Assembly (NCBI GenBank): GCA_023399275.1
Contig: JAEWQH010000040.1
Location: forward strand, 1-27,676
DNA: 27,676 nucleotides
Source of the DNA: Bacillota bacterium
GTDB taxonomy: Bacteria > Bacillota > Clostridia > Christensenellales > CAG-138
Direction of reading: 5' to 3'
The position numbers and the translations under genes are program-made. The notes below the pieces were generated by a model, which was given only the letters and a program-made list of their open reading frames with translations, did not search any database and was not told the origin of the DNA. Positions 1 through 6,372 of the stretch are shown piece by piece (the stretch's first letter is position 1; every line of letters starts with the position of its first letter).

Positions 1-855
1 CAGCGTATAGAGCGCGATCGGTGAAGCGTCTACGGCGAGAAAGCGCCTGCCAAGTTTGGCCGCCGCGGCGGCGGTTGTCCCGCTGCCGGAAAACAGGTCG
101 CAGACGAGATCGCCCGGCCGGGACGAGGCGAGGATCACGCGGTTGAGCAGCGCCTCCGGTTTCTGGGTTGCGTAGCCGACGCGCTCTTTGTCCTTTTGCT
201 GCAGATGCTCGATATCATCCCAGACGTCGCTTGGGTAGACAGGGGAGTCCTCGGAGTAGGTGTAGGTTTTTCCTCCGGAGCGGATGGAGAAGCAGACGCG
301 TCCGTCCTCGCTGATGAAGCGCTTCATGTGGTTTCGCTTCTCCGGCCCGCGAGGGCGGCCAACCGAGGCGATATCGAAATATACGCTTGCGCTTTTGCGG
401 TAGAAGAGGATGGTGTCGTGCTTGCGCGGGTAATAGCGCGTGGCGCGGCCGCCGGACTTGTAGCACCAGACGATCTCATTCATGAAGTTCTGCGCGCCGA
501 AGATATCGTCCAGCATCAGCCGAAGCTTTGCGCTCATGCGGTAGTCGATGTGCAGGTAAAGCGATCCGCCCGGGCCGAGCAGTTCCCGCGCGCCGGTGAG
601 GATGCCGCGCATCCAGGTCAGATAATCCGGCTCGTCCATATCATCCGCATAGGCCGGCAGAGAGAGCGCCGTGCGCCCGGCGCCGACCTTGCAGTGGAAC
701 ACGTCGCCTGTGCCAAACGGCGGATCCAGGTAGATCACCTGCACCCGCCCACGGTACCGCACAAGCGCTTCCAGCAGCGCATCTTCAGCGCGCGCAAGGA
801 TAAATTCGCCCGGGCCTGCCGATGCGTGCCGCTCGGATGTGCAAACCATTCGCAT
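1..855 (-). CDS. DNA methyltransferase, beta-class adenine-N6 type (3' end cut by window)
   Basis: The minus-strand frame opens with MRMVCTSERH and stays open to the window edge, giving about 285 residues, so the C-terminus is missing. The catalytic motif DPPFGTG lies near residue 45. It is followed by a segment of the kind seen in type III Mod-like enzymes (NEIVWCYKSGG and KHDTILFY). Near the cut end come a motif-X-like sequence (ATQKPEALL) and the SAM-binding motif DLFSGSGTT. Catalytic motif first and SAM motif last is the beta-class order of the N6_N4_Mtase family. DPPF fits adenine-N6 methylation, but the target site cannot be read from sequence. The start is ATG at 855-853, with a GGGAGGAAA ribosome site 5 nt upstream. 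It lies just beyond the gntR terminator, so expression may depend on read-through. No restriction gene is visible; a partner beyond the edge cannot be excluded. Confidence 0.9.
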   Translation of the reverse strand, partial: MRMVCTSERHASAGPGEFILARAEDALLEALVRYRGRVQVIYLDPPFGTGDVFHCKVGAGRTALSLPAYADDMDEPDYLTWMRGILTGARELLGPGGSLYLHIDYRMSAKLRLMLDDIFGAQNFMNEIVWCYKSGGRATRYYPRKHDTILFYRKSASVYFDIASVGRPRGPEKRNHMKRFISEDGRVCFSIRSGGKTYTYSEDSPVYPSDVWDDIEHLQQKDKERVGYATQKPEALLNRVILASSRPGDLVCDLFSGSGTTAAAAAKLGRRFLAVDASPIALYTL

Positions 856-897
856 ATCGGTTTCCTCCCGCCGTTTGGCTAAATCTGGCTGTGTAAG

Positions 898-940
898 AAA
901 AAGCGGGAGCCCGGCCGTTATTCGTTTGGCCGGTTTCCCG
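898..940 (-). terminator. Intrinsic terminator of the GntR gene
   Basis: Read on the minus strand, arms at 939-928 and 916-905 (core CCGGCC/GGCCGG, outer GGGA/TCCC around a small internal mismatch) are followed by CTTTTTCTT. The gntR stop codon at 918-920 sits in the loop. The hairpin separates gntR from the methyltransferase gene that follows. Confidence 0.75.
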
Positions 941-1571
941 CAGCGATGGCGACGTGCGCCTCCATATATTGTTTGGCCGCATCCGCATCTTTACGCTCGA
1001 TGGCTCGAAAAATGCTCTGGTGCTCGGCGAGCGAATTCGGCGCGCGGTCAGGCAGCGTCAGCGAGCTTTGGCGCGCTTTTCGGATGTTGTGGTGCAGCGA
1101 GGCGAGGATGTGGCGGATCGTCCGGCTGCCGCTGGCCTCGTAGATCAGCTCGTGAAAGCGCGTGTCGAGCGCGACGAGGTGCACCACATCTTTCTTTGCG
1201 GTGTAGAACTCCATGAGCTCCACCACCTCGCGCAGCTCTGCGAGCTGCTCCTCCGTTACGCGCTGCGCCGCCCAGTAGGCGGCCTGCCCCTCGAGCAGGT
1301 GGCGGATGGTGGAGACGTCCTGCAGGTCTTCGGTGGTAAAGCTCTTGACGACGACGCCGCGGTTTGGGTGGGAAGAGACGAGGTCTTCCAGTTCGAGTTG
1401 CTTGAGCGCCTCGCGCACAGGCGTGCGGCTGACGCCCAACTCCTCCGCGATCTTCATCTCGACCAGACAGTCGCCCGTTTGATAGCGGCCCTCGGCGATA
1501 CCGTCCCGCAAAAAGCGGTAGACCTTTTCCGACAGCGAGCCATAGTCTTTATTCTCGTAAAATCCGTTCAT
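918..1571 (-). CDS. GntR-family transcriptional regulator, FadR/FCD subfamily
   Basis: A 217-residue protein with an N-terminal winged helix (about residues 10-75), including the typical GntR recognition segment SRTPVREALKQLE. The C-terminal all-helical FCD domain covers about residues 80-210. Candidate FCD metal ligands are visible: Asp and His in ALDTRFHELI, His in LAEHQSI and His in MEAHVAI. Such proteins normally bind a small carboxylate or sugar-acid effector and often repress their own gene. The effector here is unknown, because no catabolic or transport genes lie beside it in the window. The start is ATG at 1571 with a weak purine-rich site (AAAGAGAG). A perfect 7-bp inverted repeat of GntR type lies 110 bp upstream, next to the candidate promoter, which suggests autoregulation. 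The gene ends in its own terminator. Confidence 0.93.
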   Translation of the reverse strand: MNGFYENKDYGSLSEKVYRFLRDGIAEGRYQTGDCLVEMKIAEELGVSRTPVREALKQLELEDLVSSHPNRGVVVKSFTTEDLQDVSTIRHLLEGQAAYWAAQRVTEEQLAELREVVELMEFYTAKKDVVHLVALDTRFHELIYEASGSRTIRHILASLHHNIRKARQSSLTLPDRAPNSLAEHQSIFRAIERKDADAAKQYMEAHVAIAAGNRPNE

Positions 1572-1621
1572 GAATGCTCTCTTTCGCGGCGCGGTTACGC
1601 GCGCGGATACGATGGAAATGG

Positions 1622-1641
1622 GGAATGTACGTTCACATTCC
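1622..1641. repeat. Inverted repeat GGAATGT-N6-ACATTCC in the gntR leader
   Basis: A perfect 7-bp inverted repeat with a 6-nt spacer, between the gntR start codon and its candidate promoter. It could be a second operator or a short RNA hairpin in the gntR leader. Its sequence differs from the TTGTATA palindrome upstream, so if it is an operator it probably serves another protein. Confidence 0.45.
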
Positions 1642-1648
1642 TGTTTTC

Positions 1649-1677
1649 AGTGTAGCCTCTTTCGGCGCAAAACACAA
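1649..1677 (-). promoter_or_regulatory. Candidate promoter of gntR
   Basis: On the minus strand, TTGTGT (1677-1672), a 17-nt spacer and TACACT (1654-1649). The -10 matches 4 of 6 consensus bases and the -35 matches 3 of 6. The palindromic operator starts 4 nt upstream of the -35, which fits repression or activation by GntR. The inverted repeat at 1622-1641 would be transcribed. Confidence 0.4.
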
Positions 1678-1681
1678 GGGG

Positions 1682-1699
1682 TTGTATACAAATATACAA
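1682..1699. promoter_or_regulatory. Palindromic operator, probably for the adjacent GntR regulator
   Basis: TTGTATACAAATATACAA is a perfect inverted repeat of TTGTATA around CAAA. AT-rich palindromes built on GTATAC-like half-sites are typical of FCD-type GntR regulators. The site lies in the divergent region between gntR and asp23, immediately upstream of the gntR promoter candidate and 54 bp upstream of a rightward promoter candidate. Confidence 0.65.
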
Positions 1700-1752
1700 T
1701 AGCGCTGCGCGCCTTTGTTTTCGCAAAATGAAAACCGATCGAAGAAATATGG

Positions 1753-1781
1753 TTGCCATTGTGCCGGGAAATGCGTATACT
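1753..1781 (+). promoter_or_regulatory. Strong sigma-A-type promoter candidate far upstream of asp23
   Basis: TTGCCA (1753-1758), a 17-nt spacer and TATACT (1776-1781) each match 5 of 6 consensus bases. Transcription would start near 1788, giving about 200 nt before the asp23 start codon. The -35 and the bases after the -10 also form TTGCCA/TGGCAA inverted arms. Confidence 0.5.
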
Positions 1782-1934
1782 GGCAAGGCGCTCCGATTTG
1801 GTGCCAAGCGGCAAACGGCACGGCCTACCGGGCGAAAGCCGCGTGCGTGTGCGAAATACCGCTTAATATGCAAAAATGCCATCAATTAGCCGCAGTGCGT
1901 TCACGCGCGGGTAACAAGGCCGGCGCTTTGCATA
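1782..1934 (+). other. Non-coding stretch with possible structured RNA leader
   Basis: No convincing gene lies between 1572 and 1991. This part, downstream of the promoter candidate at 1753-1781, can form mutually exclusive stems: GTGCC (1801-1805) with GGCAC (1817-1821), or GCAC plus GGC (1818-1824) with GCC and GTGC (1838-1840, 1843-1846). A GGC-GAAA-GCC tetraloop hairpin lies at 1831-1840. I could not match it to any riboswitch family I know. It could be a long asp23 leader, a small RNA, or simply spacer. Confidence 0.25.
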
Positions 1935-1963
1935 TTTACATCGCACCCCTCATAGGATATAAT
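1935..1963 (+). promoter_or_regulatory. Promoter of the asp23-amaP-DUF2273 operon
   Basis: TTTACA (5 of 6), a 17-nt spacer and a perfect TATAAT, ending 28 nt before the asp23 start. It stands in an AT-rich patch of a GC-rich region. I see no alternative-sigma motif. Confidence 0.8.
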
Positions 1964-1991
1964 TTTTAGTAAACAGAATGGAGGTGTACTT

Positions 1992-2507
1992 ATGTCTGAA
2001 GAGAAGAAGGCCGGCATCGAAGCTTCCAAGACCGACGTTTCCAAGGTGGAGGCGGAAGGTGGCCGCATCATATTCGCGGACGAAGTCGTCGCGACCATTG
2101 CCGCCCTCGCGGTTTCCGATGTGGAAGGCGTAGCTGCCCTCAGCGGCGGAATGGTGGAAGGCATCACCGAAATGCTTGGCAAGAAGAACCTGACCAAGGG
2201 CGTAAAGGTCGAGGTCGGAACGGAAGAGGCGGCGGTGGACGTTGCCGTCAGCATCCAGTACGGATACAGGATCAAAGAGGTCTGCGAGAATATTCAGGCC
2301 GCCGTCAAGAGCGCCATCGAGACGATGACCGGTCTGCGCGTTGTGGAGATCAACGTGTTTGTCCAGAGCGTCGTGTTTGAGCAGGGCGAGCAAAACGGCT
2401 CCCGCGCTGCAAAGCGCAAGGAGAAGGCCAAGGAGAAGGAAAAAGAAAAGGAAGCGCAGCCCGTTCCTGCGGAAGCTGTCGAGCCTGAACCGCCGCGCGT
2501 GAAGTAG
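1992..2507 (+). CDS. asp23: Asp23/Gls24 family envelope stress response protein
   Basis: A 171-residue soluble protein. Residues about 22-125 form the Asp23/Gls24 (DUF322) domain: it begins near GRIIFADEVVATIAALAVSD, has VEGVAALSGG, and ends with the helix and strand containing the family signature VVEINVFVQSVVFE. A lysine/glutamate-rich helix follows (about 138-155) and then a Pro/Glu-rich tail, which suggests a charged, flexible C-terminus. In Staphylococcus, Asp23 is anchored at the membrane by AmaP and takes part in cell-wall stress homeostasis; an amaP-like gene and a DUF2273 gene follow here, so the same complex is inferred. The start is ATG at 1992 with GGAGGTG 5 nt upstream, directly behind a near-consensus promoter. 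Confidence 0.93.
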   Translation: MSEEKKAGIEASKTDVSKVEAEGGRIIFADEVVATIAALAVSDVEGVAALSGGMVEGITEMLGKKNLTKGVKVEVGTEEAAVDVAVSIQYGYRIKEVCENIQAAVKSAIETMTGLRVVEINVFVQSVVFEQGEQNGSRAAKRKEKAKEKEKEKEAQPVPAEAVEPEPPRVK

Positions 2508-2532
2508 GCGCGGCCGCTGATTTGACCCGTGG

Positions 2533-2559
2533 ACGGGCGGATATGCTTCCGCCCGTTTT
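2533..2559 (+). terminator. Weak terminator or attenuator hairpin after asp23
   Basis: ACGGGCGG (2533-2540) and CCGCCCGT (2549-2556) form a perfect 8-bp stem with an 8-nt loop, followed by only three more T before GCGGG. The short U-tract suggests partial termination. This would let asp23 be made in excess over the membrane-anchor genes downstream. Confidence 0.45.
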
Positions 2560-2648
2560 GCGGGATGCGCGCAAAAGCAGGCGCGCAGCCATTGGGGCCC
2601 ATCCGCTCGCGCTCCGGCGCGGCGGACGAAAAGGGGGTTTGCAGACAC

Positions 2649-3221
2649 ATGAAACTCAAGATATTCGATCGGATTTTGCTGGCTATACTGCTCATCGCCG
2701 CCATCCTTGTGTCCTTTGTGCTCTTTGGTATCGCGGCAAATCTGATTCCGGAGGATATGGTCAACAGCTTCGTCTCCCTGTTTTACATGTTCCGCGAAAA
2801 CGCGCTGATCCTTGCGGGAAGCGGCTTGCTGCTGCTGCTGATCAGCATCAAACTTCTCTTTGCGGGCAGGAGCAAGAAGGGCGATGCGCGCCCCGCATCC
2901 GCGCTGATGAAGCAGACGGAGTTCGGCGGAACGTATATCTCGCTCGAGGCGCTCGACAGCATGGTGCAGAAGCACTGCCGCGCGATCCCGCGCGTGAAGG
3001 ATGTACACACCACGCTGCAATCGGCGGAGACCGGAGTCACCATCGGCATCCGCCTCTGCGTGCTGCCGGATACGGACGTGGTCACCCTTTCGAGTGAGCT
3101 GCAAAAGTCGCTCAAGGAGACCGTGGAGTCGCTCACAGGTATCCCGGTCAATGAAATCGGCGTTCTGGTCGAGAGCGCGGAGCATGCTGTAACGACGGCC
3201 GCCGTTTCCCGCCCGGAGTGA
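2649..3221 (+). CDS. amaP: AmaP-like membrane anchor with Asp23-type domain
   Basis: A 190-residue protein from ATG 2649, where AGGGGG lies 11 nt upstream. The reading frame stays open further upstream, but that part is GC-rich spacer including the hairpin, and the hydrophobic N-terminus MKLKIFDRILLAILLI fits this start. Two membrane segments lie at about 8-30 and 52-72. A short basic linker and an Asp23/DUF322-like domain follow (about 90-180, with GTYISLEALDSMV and GIPVNEIGVLVES). This is the architecture of AmaP, which tethers Asp23 to the membrane. It lies between asp23 and the DUF2273 gene. Confidence 0.88.
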   Translation: MKLKIFDRILLAILLIAAILVSFVLFGIAANLIPEDMVNSFVSLFYMFRENALILAGSGLLLLLISIKLLFAGRSKKGDARPASALMKQTEFGGTYISLEALDSMVQKHCRAIPRVKDVHTTLQSAETGVTIGIRLCVLPDTDVVTLSSELQKSLKETVESLTGIPVNEIGVLVESAEHAVTTAAVSRPE

Positions 3222-3231
3222 GGGGAGAGTC

Positions 3232-3453
3232 ATGAACGCGTTTTGGGAATTTGTCAAAAACCATAAGTTCACCGTGCTTTTGGTGCTCGTTGGGCTGCTG
3301 CTGTCGATCCTGTTTTTCACCATCGGGTTCTGGCGCACGATACTGCTCTTCGTCATCCTTGCGCTGTGCTTTTTCATCGGCTACCTGCTCGACCAGAGCG
3401 GGCCGGAAGGGATCAAGGAGTTCTTTAGCAAGCTGTTTTCGAAGAACAAGTAA
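3232..3453 (+). CDS. DUF2273 small membrane protein
   Basis: A 73-residue protein with two hydrophobic segments (about 12-31 and 34-52) and a short charged tail (EGIKEFFSKLFSKNK). The size, the GFWRTILLF turn and the position directly after amaP match DUF2273, the small membrane member of Asp23 operons. Its molecular role is not established; a part in the Asp23 membrane complex is inferred from the operon. It starts 10 nt after amaP with GGGGAG just upstream. Confidence 0.85.
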   Translation: MNAFWEFVKNHKFTVLLVLVGLLLSILFFTIGFWRTILLFVILALCFFIGYLLDQSGPEGIKEFFSKLFSKNK

Positions 3454-3476
3454 AACGCGAAATACAACGGTACTCA

Positions 3477-3502
3477 GCAGCGCGCCCGCTATGCCGCGCT
3501 GC
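3477..3502 (+). other. GC-rich hairpin between the DUF2273 gene and nusB
   Basis: GCAGCGCG (3477-3484) and CGCGCTGC (3495-3502) form a perfect 8-bp stem with a 10-nt loop. There is no T-run, so it is not a classical terminator. It could stabilise or mark a processing point between the Asp23 genes and the nusB group. Confidence 0.3.
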
Positions 3503-3546
3503 GAGCTGGCCGGACAACACAAAGTCAGGACTGGGATACGAACACC

Positions 3547-3960
3547 ATGAGCAGAACGACCGCGCGCGAAGTAGCGATGATGATGCACTTTTCCAATCTG
3601 CTGGGCGGAGAGGACACACCCGAATGCGTCTGCGAGAAAGCCGAGCTGATCGGCTCGCTGGACCAGGAGGATCTCCTCTATGTCGGGCAGATGCTCGAGG
3701 GCGTCCGCTTGCACACGACTCAGATCGACGCGCTGGTCAGCCGTTATTCCAAGGACTGGGTGATCGACCGCATCGCGCGGGTCGATCTGAGCATCCTGCG
3801 CGTGGCGATCTATGAGATGCTCTACCGCAAGGAGGATGTGCCGACCGGCGCAGCCATCAACGAAGCCGTGGAGCTGGCCAAGCGCTACGGCGGGGAGCGC
3901 TCCTACGCGTTTGTCAACGGCATCCTCGGCAGCGTCGCCCGGGAGGTTGGCTCGCCGTGA
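3547..3960 (+). CDS. nusB: Transcription antitermination factor NusB
   Basis: A 137-residue all-helical protein of the usual NusB length. NusB with NusE (S10) binds boxA RNA and promotes antitermination on rRNA operons. The diagnostic features are in the C-terminal half: SILRVAIYEMLYR, then VPTGAAINEAVELAKRYGGE and FVNGILG. The N-terminal TTAREVAMMMHFSNLL replaces the more usual SRREARELALQALF, so the RNA-facing helix is somewhat divergent. The ribosome site is weak. The stop codon overlaps the next start (GTGA), suggesting translational coupling. It sits in the standard clostridial position between the Asp23 genes and xseA. Confidence 0.93.
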   Translation: MSRTTAREVAMMMHFSNLLGGEDTPECVCEKAELIGSLDQEDLLYVGQMLEGVRLHTTQIDALVSRYSKDWVIDRIARVDLSILRVAIYEMLYRKEDVPTGAAINEAVELAKRYGGERSYAFVNGILGSVAREVGSP

Positions 3961-4910
3961 GCAAGCTCTTCCTCGGAATCGACACCAGCAACTATACGAC
4001 GTCCGTTTCCTGTGTTTCAGACGAAGGCATCGTTTTCGAACGGAGAACGATGCTTTCTGTGCCGTTGGGTGGGCGGGGGCTGCGCCAGAGCGACGCTGTT
4101 TTTCAGCATGTGCGCAATCTGCCGCCATTGGTCGAGGCGCTGTCGGCAAGCATCGACCGCGCGGCGGTCTCGGCCGTTGCCTGCAGCGCAAAGCCTACCG
4201 CGGCGGAGGAATCCTATATGCCCGTATTTTTAGCGGGCAGGCTCGCCGCAGTTTCGCTCGCGTCCGCGCTCGGCGTGGCGCTTTATGAAACCACGCATCA
4301 GGCGGGGCATATCCGCGCCGCGCTGCTTGGGCAGGAAGCGCGCTTCGCCGAGAACGGCGTGTTTCTGGCGATGCATCTTTCCGGCGGCACGACCGACCTG
4401 CTGCGGGTGCGGCGGGAAAACGGACGCATCGGTGTGATCGAGCGCATCGGAGGGTGCGGCGACCTGCACGCGGGCCAGTTTGTAGACCGGGTCGGCGTTC
4501 GACTCGGGCTGCCGTTTCCAAGCGGCGTACCGTTGGAGGCGCTCGCGGCTGCGGCCGCCGACCGCACGCTCAAACTGCCCGCCAGCGTACGCGGGCTGAA
4601 TTGCTCATTTTCCGGGCAGGAGTCGCAGTGCCAGCGCTTGATCGACGCCGGCGCCGCGCGTGAAACGGTTGCCTATGCGGTGTACGACTGCATGGCGCGC
4701 ACGTTCGCAAAACTGCTGGCCAACGCGTTTGAGGAGACGGGCTGCACGACCGCGCTGCTTTCCGGCGGGGTTTCCGGCAGCGTGCTGCTGCGTGAGCTGC
4801 TGCAAAAGCGGCTTGACGCTGCGGTGTTTTACGCGCCAAGCGGACTTTCCGCAGACAACGCGGTTGGCGTTGCGCTGCTTGCGCGGGATCAGGATCAGAT
4901 TAGGAGGTGA
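3957..4910 (+). CDS. TsaD/Kae1-like protein (peptidase M22 fold), degenerate paralogue
   Basis: A 317-residue ASKHA-fold protein related to TsaD (YgjD/Kae1), the catalytic subunit of tRNA t6A37 synthesis. Recognisable parts are the N-terminal phosphate loop GIDTSNYTTSV, the metal-binding pair HQAGH, the degenerate SGGTTDL (TsaD has SGGHTEL), GLPFPSG, the SFSG motif, GGVSGS and the C-terminal SADNAVG. So the two metal His and the final Asp-Asn-Ala remain, while the His of SGGHT and the Asn of GGVAAN are lost. The first loop is NYTTS rather than CDETA. It is probably not the cell's true TsaD; related proteins are found beside nusB/xseA in other Clostridia, and their role is unknown. Start is GTG 3957, with GGGAGG 10 nt upstream, overlapping the nusB stop. 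Confidence 0.75.
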   Translation: MSKLFLGIDTSNYTTSVSCVSDEGIVFERRTMLSVPLGGRGLRQSDAVFQHVRNLPPLVEALSASIDRAAVSAVACSAKPTAAEESYMPVFLAGRLAAVSLASALGVALYETTHQAGHIRAALLGQEARFAENGVFLAMHLSGGTTDLLRVRRENGRIGVIERIGGCGDLHAGQFVDRVGVRLGLPFPSGVPLEALAAAAADRTLKLPASVRGLNCSFSGQESQCQRLIDAGAARETVAYAVYDCMARTFAKLLANAFEETGCTTALLSGGVSGSVLLRELLQKRLDAAVFYAPSGLSADNAVGVALLARDQDQIRR

Positions 4911-4915
4911 GCGGG

Positions 4916-6139
4916 TTGGAGCAGGCGCTGCAGCCGGTGTTTCGTGTCAGCGAGCTCAATGAGTATGTTTCGCTGCTGCTTTCGGGCGATCCAAACCTTG
5001 CCAACCTGCGGGTGAACGGGGAGATCAGCGGCTTTAAGCGGCACTCCTCCGGACATCTCTATTTTTCGCTGAAGGACGAGGGCGCGCTCGTGCGCTGCGT
5101 CATGTTCCGCCAGCAGGCGATGCGCCTCAACTTCCAGCCGCAGGACGGCATGCAGGTGCTGCTCTACGGCAGGGCGTCGCTCTATGAAAAGGACGGTTCG
5201 TTTCAGCTATACGCAAACTATCTCAAAAAGAGCGGCGAAGGGGAGCTGTACCTGCGCTTTCTCGCGCTGAAGAAAGAGCTGGAGGAGCGCGGCCTGTTCT
5301 CCGAGGAGAGAAAGCGCCCGATTCCGTTTTTGCCGCGCCGCGTCGGCGTGGTCACCAGCGGGACCGGTGCCGCTGTGCAGGACATTCTCAACATCATCCG
5401 CCGCCGGTTTGCGCGCATGCCGGTTGCGCTCTACAGCGTGCGCGTGCAGGGCGCGGGCGCTGCGGAGGAGATTGCGGATGCCATCCGCGCCATGAATAAG
5501 CAAGATGCGGCGGATGTGCTCATCGTAGGCCGCGGCGGCGGCAGCCTGGAGGATCTTTGGGCGTTCAACGAGCCGGTGGTTGCGGAGGCGATCGCGCAGA
5601 GCCGCATCCCCGTCATCAGCGCGGTCGGTCACGAGACGGATTTTACCATAGCGGATTTCGTAGCAGATCTGCGCGCGCCTACGCCGTCCGCTGCTGCGGA
5701 GCTAGCGGTGCCGGAGATGGACGCCTGCTACGAAGCCCTGCGCCAGCAGAGCGAACGCATGGGCCGCGCGCTGAGCGCACGGCTCGAGCGTATGCGTGCG
5801 ACGGTGCGCCTCTTTGCCTCGGCAAAGGCGTTTCGGTTGCTGGAAAACAGGCTGATGAGTGAGCGCCAATCGCTCGACGCCGCGCGGGAGCGTGCGGTTC
5901 GTGCCGCGAAGGAACGACTCCTGGCTGCGCGGGCGGAGCTGGCGCGCCTCGGCGCCCAGCTCACGGCGCTGGATCCATCGGCCGTGCTGGAGCGCGGCTA
6001 TGCGATTTTGACCGACCCGGACGGGCGCGCGCTCGGCGGCGTTTTGGAGATGCGCGCGGGCGGCGCCGTGAACATCCGCATGCACGACGGCGCTGCGGAC
6101 GCACGGATCGAGCGGGTGATCGGCAGGGACGGCGGCTGA
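4916..6139 (+). CDS. xseA: Exodeoxyribonuclease VII large subunit
   Basis: A 407-residue catalytic subunit of the single-strand-specific exonuclease VII. An N-terminal OB fold (about 5-100) holds the signature GEISGFKRHSSGHLYFSLKDE, split here only by numbering. The catalytic domain contains VGVVTSGTGAAVQDI, GRGGGSLEDLWAFNE, SAVGHETDFT and DLRAPTPSAAAE. A coiled-coil region (about 265-345) and the C-terminal ERGYAI motif complete the family pattern. I chose TTG 4916 as the start: AGGAGGTGA at 4902-4910 is 8 nt upstream of it, whereas the in-frame GTG at 4907 lies inside that ribosome site. The gene follows the TsaD-like gene by 5 nt and precedes xseB by 20 nt. Confidence 0.95.
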   Translation: MEQALQPVFRVSELNEYVSLLLSGDPNLANLRVNGEISGFKRHSSGHLYFSLKDEGALVRCVMFRQQAMRLNFQPQDGMQVLLYGRASLYEKDGSFQLYANYLKKSGEGELYLRFLALKKELEERGLFSEERKRPIPFLPRRVGVVTSGTGAAVQDILNIIRRRFARMPVALYSVRVQGAGAAEEIADAIRAMNKQDAADVLIVGRGGGSLEDLWAFNEPVVAEAIAQSRIPVISAVGHETDFTIADFVADLRAPTPSAAAELAVPEMDACYEALRQQSERMGRALSARLERMRATVRLFASAKAFRLLENRLMSERQSLDAARERAVRAAKERLLAARAELARLGAQLTALDPSAVLERGYAILTDPDGRALGGVLEMRAGGAVNIRMHDGAADARIERVIGRDGG

Positions 6140-6159
6140 CCGCCGGAAGGGACACGGAT

Positions 6160-6372
6160 ATGGAGCAATCGATTCGCTTTGAAGAAGCAATGCGGAAGCT
6201 TTCCGACATCGTAGGGAAGCTGGAGGGCGCGGAGGGCTCGCTGGACGAGATGATCCGCCTGTATGAAGAGGGCATGACGCTCGTCAAGACCTGCGAGCGC
6301 CAGCTGGATGCATACGAAGCGACTATCACGCGGCTCAACGCGAGCGCGGAGGGCAAGGACGATGTTGAGTGA
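6160..6372 (+). CDS. xseB: Exodeoxyribonuclease VII small subunit
   Basis: A 70-residue helical-hairpin protein. The family signature is visible in FEEAMRKLSDIVGKLE, followed by GSLDEMIRLYEEGM and the second helix LVKTCERQLDAYEATI. Several XseB chains bind the coiled coil of each XseA to form active exonuclease VII. The start ATG 6160 has a GGAAGGGA site upstream. Its last 11 nt overlap the ispA start, so the two are probably translated together. Confidence 0.95.
   Translation: MEQSIRFEEAMRKLSDIVGKLEGAEGSLDEMIRLYEEGMTLVKTCERQLDAYEATITRLNASAEGKDDVE

Noticed and set aside
1782..1934. Known riboswitch upstream of asp23
   Set aside because: I compared it by eye with the conserved cores of TPP, cobalamin, SAM, c-di-GMP, fluoride and preQ1 classes and saw no match.
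1715..1969. Possible small protein of 84 residues upstream of asp23
   Set aside because: No ribosome site at its start, and it runs through two promoter candidates; it is better explained as leader or spacer.
1950..3377. Open frame of 475 codons antisense to asp23, amaP and DUF2273
   Set aside because: It crosses three well-supported genes and their promoter; the translation is low-complexity His/Arg/Asp-rich shadow sequence.
3957..4910. Annotation as the canonical TsaD
   Set aside because: Several core motifs are altered (SGGTT for SGGHT, NYTT for CDET), so a paralogue is more likely.
4907..4915. GTG at 4907 as the xseA start
   Set aside because: It lies within the AGGAGGTGA ribosome site, leaving no spacing.
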